Positions 27,990-36,547 of a DNA stretch of 64,000 nt are shown here, piece after piece; position 1 is the first letter of the stretch; each line of letters starts with the position of its first letter. Location: positions 248,001 to 312,000 of the forward strand of contig NZ_CP049270.1 of the NCBI RefSeq assembly GCF_003048595.2, written 5' to 3'. Origin of the DNA: Campylobacter concisus (GTDB taxonomy: Bacteria; Campylobacterota; Campylobacteria; Campylobacterales; Campylobacteraceae). A model generated the notes under the pieces. The model ran no database searches. It saw only the letters and a list, made by a program, of their open reading frames with translations, and was not told the origin of the DNA. Position numbers and translations under genes: made by a program.

Positions 27990-28673
27990 ATGAGCAAGAT
28001 TCTTAATAATCTAACTGTTCTTATCGTTGAGAATGAGGGAGATGGTAAAAAAATAGTACAAGAAGTTATGCGAGATAAATTCGAAAAAGTTATCACTGCT
28101 CAAAATGGCGATGAAGGACTTAAGAAATTTAAAAAATATAATCCAAATATGGTTATAACAGACGTTTTTATGCCTATAATGAATGGCCTTGATATGGCTA
28201 AATGCATTAAAGAAATTTCAAAAGATACACCTATTATAGTTTTTAGTACAAATAGTGAAAAAGAAACACTTCTAAAAGCGATAGATGTTGGTATTGATAA
28301 ATACGTTTTAAAGCCGATTGATCTTGATGATTTTTTAGTTACGTTAGAAAATGTCGCTAAAAATAAGATAGAAACAGCAAATATTATTCAGGTTACAAAT
28401 GGATATAGTTTTAATAAAATAAAACGTGTGCTTATCAGAGATGGTGTTGAAATTTCTCTTACAAAAAAAGAACTTGCTTTTATATCTTTACTCATAAAAA
28501 GACTTGGTACGCTTGTGCTTCACGATGAAATAAAAAATGTTGTTTGGGTTGGTGAGAGCGTGACAGAGGCTGCTATTAGGACCTTTGTTAAACGTGTTAG
28601 AGATAAAGTCGGTAGTAATTTTATAAAAAATGTTCCTGGACTTGGTTACAAAATAGATAGAAGACTCTCTTAG
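27990..28673 (+). CDS. OmpR-family response regulator without a linked kinase
   Basis: The 227-residue protein has an N-terminal receiver domain (phospho-acceptor Asp58 in MVITDVFMP, conserved Ser in IVFSTNSE, Lys in YVLKPID) and a C-terminal winged helix (LTKKELAFISLL, RTFVKRVRDKVG, NVPGLGYKI). The usual acidic pair of the pocket reads Glu14-Asn15, so one metal-binding Asp is replaced. In C. jejuni the counterpart lies beside a sensor kinase gene; none is present here. It directly precedes ccoN and may control it. Confidence 0.85.
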   Translation: MSKILNNLTVLIVENEGDGKKIVQEVMRDKFEKVITAQNGDEGLKKFKKYNPNMVITDVFMPIMNGLDMAKCIKEISKDTPIIVFSTNSEKETLLKAIDVGIDKYVLKPIDLDDFLVTLENVAKNKIETANIIQVTNGYSFNKIKRVLIRDGVEISLTKKELAFISLLIKRLGTLVLHDEIKNVVWVGESVTEAAIRTFVKRVRDKVGSNFIKNVPGLGYKIDRRLS

Positions 28674-28765
28674 TAAAAGATAATTTATATTAATTAAGTC
28701 TTTTTATAGTTTTTCTACTCTAAAATAACCGAAAATTAATATAAATTTAACTAGGAGGAAAATTT

Positions 28766-30253
28766 ATGCGACCATCCCAGTTGCTACATTATGATTATAG
28801 TGTGGCAAAACTCTTTATGTTTTCCACAATATTTTTTGGTATTGTTGGCATGGCTATTGGTGTTTTGGTGGCTTTTCAGCTTGCCTGTCCTGATCTAAAC
28901 TATATAGCTGGTGAGTATTCGGCCTTTGGAAGGTTGCGTCCTCTTCATACCAATGGCATTATATTTGGTTTTATGCTTTCAGGTATTTTTTCTACTTGGT
29001 ACTATATCGGACAGCGTGTTTTAAAAGTTTCAATGAGTGAGTCGCCATTTTTGATGTTCATTGGTAAGCTTCATTTTTGGCTTTATATATTTGTTATGAT
29101 TCTAGCTGTTGTGACGCTTTTTATGGGCGAGAGTACATCTAAGGAGTATGCCGAGCTCGAGTGGCCAATAGATATTGCAGTAGTAGTAGTCTGGGTGCTT
29201 TGGGGCGTTAGTATATTTGGACTTATTGGTATACGCCGCGAGAAAACACTTTACATCTCAGTTTGGTATTACATTGCTACATTTCTTGGCGTTGCCATGC
29301 TTTATCTATTTAATAACATGGAAATTCCAACAAGGCTAGTTAGTGGATATGGCTCATGGCTACACTCAGTTTCGATGTATGCTGGCTCTAATGATGCTTT
29401 GGTTCAGTGGTGGTACGGTCACAACGCAGTTGCATTTGTATTTACAGTAGCGATCATTGCCCAAATTTATTATTTCTTACCAAAAGAGAGCGGACAGCCA
29501 ATATTTTCTTATAAGCTTTCGTTATTTTCATTCTGGGGCCTTATGTTTATCTATCTTTGGGCTGGCGGTCACCACCTAATATATACTGCTGTGCCTGATT
29601 GGATGCAGACTATGGGTTCGGTTTTTTCTATTGTTTTGATTTTACCTTCTTGGGGTTCAGCTATTAATATGCTTCTTACAATGAAAGGCGAATGGACACA
29701 ACTTCGCGAGAGCCCGCTTATTAAATTTATGATTCTAGCTTCAACTTTTTATATGTTTTCAACTCTTGAAGGCCCTATCTTAGCTATCAAATCTGTAAAT
29801 GCACTAGCTCACTATACTGACTGGGTGCCAGGACACGTACATGATGGCGCACTTGGCTGGGTTGGTTTTATGACTATGGCAGCACTTTATCATATGACGC
29901 CACGTGTCTTTAAGCGTGAAATTTATTCAAAATCCTTAATGGAAGCTCAATTTTGGATACAAACAACAGGTATCGTTTTATACTTTGCTTCTATGTGGAT
30001 TGCTGGTATTACGCAAGGTATGATGTGGAGAGCGACTGATAGTTATGGAAATTTACTCTACTCATTTATTGATACTGTTGTAGTGCTTATACCTTATTAT
30101 TATATTAGAGCTATTGGTGGGCTTTTGTATTTGATTGGCTTTTTGATGTTTGCTTACAATATTTATAAATCAACTTCTGCTAAAGCTATTTTGGCAGAGC
30201 CAAAAAGTGCAACGCCTATGGGCGGTGCTAAAGCCAATGCGGAGGTGATGTGA
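28766..30253 (+). CDS. ccoN: cbb3-type cytochrome c oxidase subunit I
   Basis: The 495-residue catalytic subunit has about twelve membrane helices and heme/copper ligands in LRPLHTNGIIFGF, VQWWYGHNAVAF, WAGGHHLIYTAV and HYTDWVPGHVHDGALGW. The high-affinity oxidase supports microaerobic growth. A strong ribosome-binding site (AGGAGG) precedes it, and TATAAA at 28740-28745 may be the -10 box. It is the first gene of ccoNOQP. Confidence 0.97.
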   Translation: MRPSQLLHYDYSVAKLFMFSTIFFGIVGMAIGVLVAFQLACPDLNYIAGEYSAFGRLRPLHTNGIIFGFMLSGIFSTWYYIGQRVLKVSMSESPFLMFIGKLHFWLYIFVMILAVVTLFMGESTSKEYAELEWPIDIAVVVVWVLWGVSIFGLIGIRREKTLYISVWYYIATFLGVAMLYLFNNMEIPTRLVSGYGSWLHSVSMYAGSNDALVQWWYGHNAVAFVFTVAIIAQIYYFLPKESGQPIFSYKLSLFSFWGLMFIYLWAGGHHLIYTAVPDWMQTMGSVFSIVLILPSWGSAINMLLTMKGEWTQLRESPLIKFMILASTFYMFSTLEGPILAIKSVNALAHYTDWVPGHVHDGALGWVGFMTMAALYHMTPRVFKREIYSKSLMEAQFWIQTTGIVLYFASMWIAGITQGMMWRATDSYGNLLYSFIDTVVVLIPYYYIRAIGGLLYLIGFLMFAYNIYKSTSAKAILAEPKSATPMGGAKANAEVM

Positions 30254-30918
30254 TGTTTGCTTGGTTAGAAAAAAATCCATTCTTTTTTGCAGTTTGCGTC
30301 TTTATCGTCATAGCTTATGCTGGCGTGGTAGAAATTTTACCTGATTTCGCAAATAGAGCTAGACCACTCGAGGGTACAAAACCTTATACAGTTTTAGAGC
30401 TTGCTGGAAAAAATATATATATACAAAATGGTTGCAACACCTGCCACTCACAGATGATACGTCCGTTTAAAGCTGAGACTGATAGATATGGCATGTATTC
30501 GCTAAGTGGCGAATTTGCTTATGATCGTCCGCATCTTTGGGGTTCAAAAAGAACGGGCCCAGATCTTATGCGTGTGGGTAATTATAGAACGACAGATTGG
30601 CATGAAAATCATATGTTAAACCCAGCCTCTGTTGTGCCAGGTTCGATCATGCCAGCATATCCATTTTTATTTAAGAAAAATGCTGACATAGAGACCGCTT
30701 ACGCTGAAGCACTAACTGTTAAAAAGGTCTTTAACACGCCTTATGATGAGAAAGATATGCCAGCTCTTGGTACTTTTGAGCAAGCAAATGCCAACGTGAA
30801 AGAGCAGGCTGCAAGTATCGTTGAAAGTATGAAAGATGAGCAAGTAAAAAGTGCCTTTGCAAAGGGTGAAATTCGCCAGATCGTGGCACTTATCGCCTAT
30901 CTAAATAGCCTAAAATAG
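30250..30918 (+). CDS. ccoO: cbb3-type cytochrome c oxidase subunit II (monoheme cytochrome c)
   Basis: The 222-residue protein has one N-terminal membrane anchor and a heme c site CNTCH followed by SQMIRPFKAE, typical of CcoO; the axial Met is likely in PGSIMPAYPFLF. It passes electrons towards CcoN and overlaps the ccoN stop by four bases. Confidence 0.96.
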   Translation: MMFAWLEKNPFFFAVCVFIVIAYAGVVEILPDFANRARPLEGTKPYTVLELAGKNIYIQNGCNTCHSQMIRPFKAETDRYGMYSLSGEFAYDRPHLWGSKRTGPDLMRVGNYRTTDWHENHMLNPASVVPGSIMPAYPFLFKKNADIETAYAEALTVKKVFNTPYDEKDMPALGTFEQANANVKEQAASIVESMKDEQVKSAFAKGEIRQIVALIAYLNSLK

Positions 30919-30927
30919 GAGTTAATA

Positions 30928-31137
30928 ATGGATATTAGAGAACTTCAAGCTTATGGCTATTTTATTTTGACAGCATTCTTAGCTATCACTTTGTATGCTT
31001 ATTTTTTTCATCTTTACAAAAGTGAAAAGCAAGGTAGAAGAAATTATGAGAAATATTCGAAATTAGCCCTAGATGATGAGATCGGAAGTAAAATTTTAGA
31101 GCAAAAGGCTACAAAGGAGAGCGTATGCAATGGCTAA
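30928..31137 (+). CDS. ccoQ: cbb3-type cytochrome c oxidase subunit CcoQ
   Basis: The 69-residue protein has a single membrane helix (GYFILTAFLAITLYAYFF) and a basic cytoplasmic tail (YKSEKQGRRNYEKYS). CcoQ stabilises the oxidase. It overlaps ccoP by 13 bp. Confidence 0.88.
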   Translation: MDIRELQAYGYFILTAFLAITLYAYFFHLYKSEKQGRRNYEKYSKLALDDEIGSKILEQKATKESVCNG

Positions 31138-31988
31138 ATTTAGAAGATAATATAAATTTACTTGCGTTAATAGGTGCCATCTTAATTATCGTACTAACTG
31201 TCGTTGTAGCTGGCAAGTATGTTGGTCAAATGAAAGTTAAAAAAGATGAAAGCGTAGAGCTTAGCGAGCACAACTGGGATGGGATAGGCGAGTATAAAAA
31301 CCCAGTTCCATTTGGTTGGGCGATAGTTTTTTTACTAACTCTTGTTTGGGCTATTTGGTATTATTTACTTGGTTATCCACTAAATTCTTACTCACAAATC
31401 GGTGAATATAATAAAGAAGTAAAAGAAGCAAACGCTAAATTTGAAAAAGAGTATGCAAACCCAAGCAAAGAAACGCTTCATGCTATGGGAGAGAGCGTAT
31501 TTTTGGTGCAATGCTCAGCATGTCATGGCATCACAGGCGATGGCATTGGTGGCAAAGCTGCAAATTTACAAATTTGGGGTAGCGAACAAGGAATAGTTGA
31601 TACGATACTAAATGGCTCAAAGGGACTTGATTATCCTATGGGCGAGATGCCAGCAGGTCTAGCTGATGCTGATGGAGCAAAGGCCATTGCAGCTTATGTT
31701 GCAAAAGAGATAAGTGCTATAAAAAGTACAAAAAATGAAAATTTAGTAGCTATGGGAAAAGAGCTTTACGTAGCTTGTGCTGCTTGTCACGGAGATGATG
31801 GCAAAGGCATGGATGGTATGTCGGCTGATCTTAGTAAATATGGTTCAAGTGAGTTCATCGTAGATGTACTAAATCGTGGTAAAAACGGCAACATCGGTGT
31901 TATGCCTAAATTTAATGATGGCAGATTAAACGAGATACAACAAAAAGCAGTTGGCGAATATGTCATATCGCTATCAAAGGGCGAATAA
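31125..31988 (+). CDS. ccoP: cbb3-type cytochrome c oxidase subunit III (diheme cytochrome c)
   Basis: Two membrane segments at the N-terminus include the CcoP pattern WDGIGEYKNPVPFGWAIVF. Two heme c sites follow, CSACHGITGDG and CAACHGDDGKG, each with a downstream Met ligand region (MGEMPAG, GVMPKFND). It accepts electrons from periplasmic cytochrome c. Confidence 0.96.
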   Translation: MQWLNLEDNINLLALIGAILIIVLTVVVAGKYVGQMKVKKDESVELSEHNWDGIGEYKNPVPFGWAIVFLLTLVWAIWYYLLGYPLNSYSQIGEYNKEVKEANAKFEKEYANPSKETLHAMGESVFLVQCSACHGITGDGIGGKAANLQIWGSEQGIVDTILNGSKGLDYPMGEMPAGLADADGAKAIAAYVAKEISAIKSTKNENLVAMGKELYVACAACHGDDGKGMDGMSADLSKYGSSEFIVDVLNRGKNGNIGVMPKFNDGRLNEIQQKAVGEYVISLSKGE

Positions 31989-32200
31989 TGGAAAATAAAA
32001 ATAGAAATATCTTTGCTTTAAATGGCATTAGCGGTTATTTGGTGGCAGTTTTGCTTTTGCTATCTATCCTTGGCGTACTTACTTATATTGGTATTGGCTT
32101 GCAAAAAGATGTAGCAACCAAACCTTACTCATTAAAAGATGCAAGTAGCATTGAGATGAAGAGCGTTGACAACGCTAAACACGTCATTATAAAGGAGTAG
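31988..32200 (+). CDS. DUF4006 family small membrane protein
   Basis: The 70-residue protein opens MENKNRNIFALNGISGYLVA, has one membrane helix, and a short periplasmic tail. This family is found only next to ccoNOQP in Campylobacterota. It starts on the ccoP stop (shared base) and ends two bases before another tiny gene. A role in oxidase assembly is likely but unproven. Confidence 0.8.
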   Translation: MENKNRNIFALNGISGYLVAVLLLLSILGVLTYIGIGLQKDVATKPYSLKDASSIEMKSVDNAKHVIIKE

Positions 32201-32202
32201 TG

Positions 32203-32304
32203 ATGCTAGGCATAATAGAAAAAGCCATAATCTTGCTGATAGTTGTTGCAGGAGCTATTTGTGCGTGGTCAGTGCTTACATCAAACCACCTTTTTGTAGG
32301 CTAG
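32203..32304 (+). CDS. 33-residue membrane peptide in the cco cluster
   Basis: A good ribosome-binding site (AAAGGAG at 32191-32197) precedes ATG at 32203. The frame encodes MLGIIEKAIILLIVVAGAIC and ends SVLTSNHLFVG. Almost all of it is one membrane helix. It is packed two bases after the DUF4006 stop and two bases before the next start, which argues that it is translated. It may correspond to a small gene in the same place in C. jejuni. Confidence 0.65.
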   Translation: MLGIIEKAIILLIVVAGAICAWSVLTSNHLFVG

Positions 32305-32306
32305 GT

Positions 32307-32876
32307 GTGAGAAAATTTATACTCATTTTTATATTTTTGCTCTCACAAAGTTTGGCTTTGGGAGCAAATTTTGTGATAAATAATGATGAAATTTTAAGCC
32401 AAAAAGTAAGTGTAAAGCTAAATGAGATCGGCAGTGAGCTTTACGCAAAAAGCGGTATAAATTTAGTAGTTGGCGTATATAAAGATGGTGAGCTAGAAGC
32501 TCTTTTTAAAGAGCAAAACCTTAGCTCACCTTATGCTTTTTTACTGCTTATAAAGGATAAAAAGAAAGTAGAAATTTTTGCCGATTCTAATACTTCAAAG
32601 CTTTTTAATAAAGAACAAATTTTAAGTGTAAATCCAGAATCAGGAACGATAATTCCTATTTTAGTTTCTAAAAATGGCAAAGATATCTATAATGCCGCTA
32701 TATTAAATGGCTACGCTGATATTGCCGAGCAAATCGCATCTAGCTTAAATTTACAGCTTGAAAGTAGTGTTGGAAATTCAAACAAAACTACGTTAAATTT
32801 TTTAAGATTTTTCATCTATGGCTTGGTTGCATTTTTTATAGTTGTTATCTTTTATAAAAAGGTAAAAAATGGATAA
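32307..32876 (+). CDS. Exported protein of the cco cluster, unknown function
   Basis: I take GTG at 32307 as the start because it gives a clean signal peptide (MRKFILIFIFLLSQSLALGA) and leaves the upstream peptide gene free; the ATG at 32259 would overlap that gene. The mature part (residues ~20-160) has mixed alpha/beta character with weak similarity to TPM-type domains (GSELYAKSGINLVVGVYKDG), and a C-terminal membrane helix (FLRFFIYGLVAFFIVVIF). It overlaps the FixH-like gene by eight bases. A part in oxidase assembly is inferred from position. Confidence 0.65.
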   Translation: MRKFILIFIFLLSQSLALGANFVINNDEILSQKVSVKLNEIGSELYAKSGINLVVGVYKDGELEALFKEQNLSSPYAFLLLIKDKKKVEIFADSNTSKLFNKEQILSVNPESGTIIPILVSKNGKDIYNAAILNGYADIAEQIASSLNLQLESSVGNSNKTTLNFLRFFIYGLVAFFIVVIFYKKVKNG

Positions 32877-33339
32877 AAAAACCTTTTGGCCTTATGCTAT
32901 CGTGCTTAGCTTCATTGCTATCATTATCGCTTGCGCAGTAACGATCATCATAGCACTGAAATATCCAGTCGAGATGGATAGCTCTTATATGCAAAGCTAC
33001 CAAAATGTCGATGAAAATATAACCTTTATCAAAGAGAGTGAAAAACGCTTTGATGAGAAATTTGATCTAAAATTTGAGCCAAATTTTAATGCCCTAAATG
33101 CTAAGTTTAAATTTCATCTAACTCCCCAAAAAGGAGAAATTTCAGCTTTAAAATATGAAATTTTACTTACTCGCCCACAGACAAATAAAGAAAATAAAAT
33201 TTTAAGAGCTTCATGGCAAGAAAATGATCTAGTAAGTGAAGAAACAAGTCTAAGAGAAGGTAGATGGCAGCTACTTTTAAGGCTAAGTGACACTAATGAT
33301 ACAAGGTATTATAAATTTGATCTTAATGTCACAAAATGA
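32869..33339 (+). CDS. FixH family protein
   Basis: The 156-residue protein has one N-terminal membrane segment (FWPYAIVLSFIAIIIACAV) and a periplasmic Ig-like domain ending REGRWQLLLRLSDTNDTRYY, as in FixH. FixH-type proteins accompany FixI/CcoI copper ATPases in cbb3 oxidase maturation. It ends the cco cluster here; no CcoI copper pump is in the window. Confidence 0.8.
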   Translation: MDKKTFWPYAIVLSFIAIIIACAVTIIIALKYPVEMDSSYMQSYQNVDENITFIKESEKRFDEKFDLKFEPNFNALNAKFKFHLTPQKGEISALKYEILLTRPQTNKENKILRASWQENDLVSEETSLREGRWQLLLRLSDTNDTRYYKFDLNVTK

Positions 33340-33462
33340 TCTTAAAATCGCAGCTTTGGCATCTGGAAAAGATTTCAAAGCCGAGTTTAAATTTTAATAA
33401 ACTAATCTTTTTAGCTAAATCTAAAACCAAAATACTAAGTTTTTATCAAATAAAACTATAAA

Positions 33463-34050
33463 TCAAATCTCTTTAAATCCAAAATTTAATCCCAAACGCT
33501 CACAAGTACCGACATATTCTTTAAATTTATAGATTAATGGATGCCATTTTTGCGTATCTATCTTTTTATCTTTTAGTAAATTTTCATCTACAAAAATGCC
33601 TGTAATCTTGCAAGTAACTATGCTAAACCACTCTTTTAACTCTATCTTTTCTACAACCGTTTCTATCTGTATCTTACACTCTTTTATCCTGACGGTTTTT
33701 GCATTTATGCCAGGTTCTTTGCTGAGATTTGCTACCTTAAATTTATCGTGCTCGTAGGTGTAGCCAAGATTCTTTTTTTCTTCTGGCACGTCACTATCAC
33801 CAGTTAGTTTTTCCATTTTTTGCACAGCTTCTAGCAGGCTTTCATCACATAAATTTAGCGTGATATCTGAACCGTTTTTAATATTTTTAAAGCCTTGATT
33901 TTCAATGCCTATGCCAAGCACTACTGTATTTCCTAACGTCCAAGAAGATGAAAGCACCGTGATATCATCGTTTGCATTTTTATCTTTTGTAGTGGCTAGC
34001 AAAACCGGAAAGCCGTAGTAAAAACCTTGTCTGTTTAACTCTTTATGCAT
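33463..34050 (-). CDS. Flavin reductase-like FMN-binding protein
   Basis: The 195-residue protein shows the flavin reductase-like split-barrel pattern: NRQGFYYGFPVLLATT at the start, NDDITVLSSSWTLGNTVVLGI, ITLNLCDESLLEAVQKM. Members bind FMN and often serve as reductases or flavoredoxins. Substrate unknown. It is convergent with the cco cluster and divergent from addB. Confidence 0.75.
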   Translation of the reverse strand: MHKELNRQGFYYGFPVLLATTKDKNANDDITVLSSSWTLGNTVVLGIGIENQGFKNIKNGSDITLNLCDESLLEAVQKMEKLTGDSDVPEEKKNLGYTYEHDKFKVANLSKEPGINAKTVRIKECKIQIETVVEKIELKEWFSIVTCKITGIFVDENLLKDKKIDTQKWHPLIYKFKEYVGTCERLGLNFGFKEI

Positions 34051-34201
34051 TTTTGCTCCTTTTTTTGTGATTGTAGCTTTTGGCTCTTTAAGGCTTAAAA
34101 TTTTAATGTATTTAGATGAAAATTTAAAGCTTTGGCTAAGCGTAAAAAGCGCTCTTTTATCAGCATTTAGCTATCATTGCTTAAAAATTTAAGAGAGAAA
34201 A

Positions 34202-36547
34202 ATGCATAACCTAAACCAACTTTTTGTCTTTACGAACTCGCGTAAGATTCGTGAATTTAATGCAAGTTTTAATGATGAGCTAATCCCAAAAAGCCTAAGT
34301 ATTGCCGAGTTTTATAAAAAGATAGTTTATGTAGATGGTAGATTTGAGATTGATAGCACCTATGCTTTAGTGCTTATGAATAGAGCCTGTGCCAGTGTCA
34401 AAAAGGCAAACTCGGTGCTTAAAATCCCAACTGAGTTTTTTGAATTTTTGAAAAATAATGACTATCTTTTTTCATTTTTTAAAGAGCTAGCTATTAGTAA
34501 AAAGAGTATCTCTGAGATCAAATTTAACGATATTTACGCTAATTTTGAGGAGCATTTAAACATACTTGAAGCGGTTTTAAAAGAGTATGAGAGCTTACTT
34601 GATAGAGAAAATCTCTACGATGATATAACCTTGCCAAAAATTTATAACATAAATGAAGCTTACATCAAAAGCTTTAGTGAAATTTCACTGCATATAGATG
34701 GAATTTTAAGTGAATTTGAGTGGGAAATTTTAGAGAAAATCTCAAAGCTAACTACGCTAAAAATTATCTTTCAAACCAGTGTTTTCAATGCAAAGCTAAT
34801 CAATAAAATAAAGCAAATTTCAGCTATTAGCGAGATTGAAAGTTACAAAAAATATGAGTTAAATTTAAAGACAAATGAGCTAATTTGCTTAGAAAATATC
34901 AAAAAATTTGAGCCAGTCTTAGAGAAGCGATTTGCCACTAGAAGCCTGCAATGTGCCTATGCTATGGCAAAGGCGAGCGAGTTTGTGCGTGAGGGCATAA
35001 AGCCTGAAAACATCGCTGTTATATTGCCAGATGAGAGTTTTAGTGAAATTTTAAGGTTTCATGATAGAGATAAAATTTTTAACTACGCTATGGGCGAGAG
35101 CTTTAAAAATACAAGATTTTATGAGGCACTTTTTTACATTACAAGAGCGATAAACGAAGAGGTAAGGCCGGTTTTTGATCAAAGCAAGTGTGAGAGCTAC
35201 GAGGAGCTTGGCTTTATCTTGAGCACGCTTGGCGTAAATGAAGAGCTTTTTAATAAATTTAAATCAAGCTATTTTGATCTTTGCGACTTTGCTAAATTTA
35301 AAGAGCTAATAGATGAGCTTTTGGTGCTTGAAAATGAGCCAAGATGCGAAGAGAAGCTCGCACTTGAGCTTTTTAGGATCGAGAATTTATGTAGGTATTT
35401 TAGCTTTAGCTTAAAGCAGTTAAGTGAAATTTTTTTGCTAAATATCTCGCGTCTTAGCATCGATGATGTGGGTGGCGGAAAGATCAGCGTCATGGGCATG
35501 CTAGAGAGCCGTGGAATGAAATTTGATGGTGTGATCATAGTTGATTTTAATGATAACTTCATCCCAGCAAGAAGTACAAATGAGATGTTTTTAAACTCGA
35601 AAGTGAGGCAAAAAGCAGGACTTATAAGCTACCTTGAGCGTGAAAATTTGCAGAGATTTTACTATGAAAGTCTTATAAACAATGCCAAAAAGGTCGCCAT
35701 AAGCTGTGTTTTAAACGAAGAGGGTATTCCTTCAAGATTTCTAAAAAATTTCAAAACAATAAAAGACGAGAAATTTAGTGATGAGGCGTATTTAAAATTA
35801 TTTTTAAAAGGAAGTACAAGCCTAAATTTAAGCGATGACGAGATCATCTTGGAGCATGATTTTTTCACTAAACCGCTATCATTTTCGACGCTAAATTTAT
35901 TTCTAACTTGCCCAAGAAAGTATTATTATGCAAAGATAGCTGGCATAAGGCCTGCAAAAGGCGTAGCAACTGAGCCAGGATCTAAGCAAGGAAATAGCGT
36001 GCATAAGGCGCTTTATGAATACTACACGAGTGATTTTTATAGACAAAAAAATATATTTGATTTGGCTATTTTTAAAGAAATACTTGCAAAGCAAGATTTT
36101 TCTTCGCTTGAGCTTGAGATTTGGTCGCAGAAATTTAAAGAATACGCAGAGTTTGAAAATGAACGTTTAAGTGCTGGCTTTAGAGTGCTTGAGTGCGAAA
36201 AAGACATAGAGAGCAGTTTTTGTGATGCAAAGATAAAAGGCATTATCGATAGGATCGATGCTAGCCCTGATGGTGAACCTTTTATACTTGATTATAAAAC
36301 TGGTGATGCAAATGCGAACTCACTTCAGCTTGCATTTTATGAAGCGCTTTATGGTAGCGAGGTAAAAAGTGCTTATTTTGCTCTAAAGAATGAACCTGTG
36401 CTTATTAGCTCAAAAAAAAGCGTAGATGATCTAAAGGTCGAGATAGAAAATCTAAAGAGCATAAATAACACTAAGATAAATTTTGAAAGAAAAAGCGGAG
36501 CTTGTAAATTTTGCGAGTATGCCATACTTTGTAGGAGAGAGTTATGA
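34202..36547 (+). CDS. addB: Helicase-exonuclease AddB-type subunit
   Basis: The 781-residue protein has a degenerate helicase N-terminal part and a C-terminal RecB-family PD-(D/E)XK nuclease (FILDYKTGDANANSLQLAF). Cysteines for a 4Fe-4S cluster are visible: one in FLTCPRKYYYAKIAG and three in ACKFCEYAILC at the C-terminus. With AddA it resects double-strand breaks and prepares recombination. It overlaps addA by four bases, the same order as in C. jejuni. Confidence 0.88.
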   Translation: MHNLNQLFVFTNSRKIREFNASFNDELIPKSLSIAEFYKKIVYVDGRFEIDSTYALVLMNRACASVKKANSVLKIPTEFFEFLKNNDYLFSFFKELAISKKSISEIKFNDIYANFEEHLNILEAVLKEYESLLDRENLYDDITLPKIYNINEAYIKSFSEISLHIDGILSEFEWEILEKISKLTTLKIIFQTSVFNAKLINKIKQISAISEIESYKKYELNLKTNELICLENIKKFEPVLEKRFATRSLQCAYAMAKASEFVREGIKPENIAVILPDESFSEILRFHDRDKIFNYAMGESFKNTRFYEALFYITRAINEEVRPVFDQSKCESYEELGFILSTLGVNEELFNKFKSSYFDLCDFAKFKELIDELLVLENEPRCEEKLALELFRIENLCRYFSFSLKQLSEIFLLNISRLSIDDVGGGKISVMGMLESRGMKFDGVIIVDFNDNFIPARSTNEMFLNSKVRQKAGLISYLERENLQRFYYESLINNAKKVAISCVLNEEGIPSRFLKNFKTIKDEKFSDEAYLKLFLKGSTSLNLSDDEIILEHDFFTKPLSFSTLNLFLTCPRKYYYAKIAGIRPAKGVATEPGSKQGNSVHKALYEYYTSDFYRQKNIFDLAIFKEILAKQDFSSLELEIWSQKFKEYAEFENERLSAGFRVLECEKDIESSFCDAKIKGIIDRIDASPDGEPFILDYKTGDANANSLQLAFYEALYGSEVKSAYFALKNEPVLISSKKSVDDLKVEIENLKSINNTKINFERKSGACKFCEYAILCRREL

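Noticed and set aside
33326-33397. Short frame encoding a 23-residue peptide (SQNDLKIAALASGKDFKAEF) after the FixH-like gene.
   Set aside because: It overlaps the FixH-like end, has no ribosome-binding site, and is too short to judge. It may be a gene remnant but cannot be supported.
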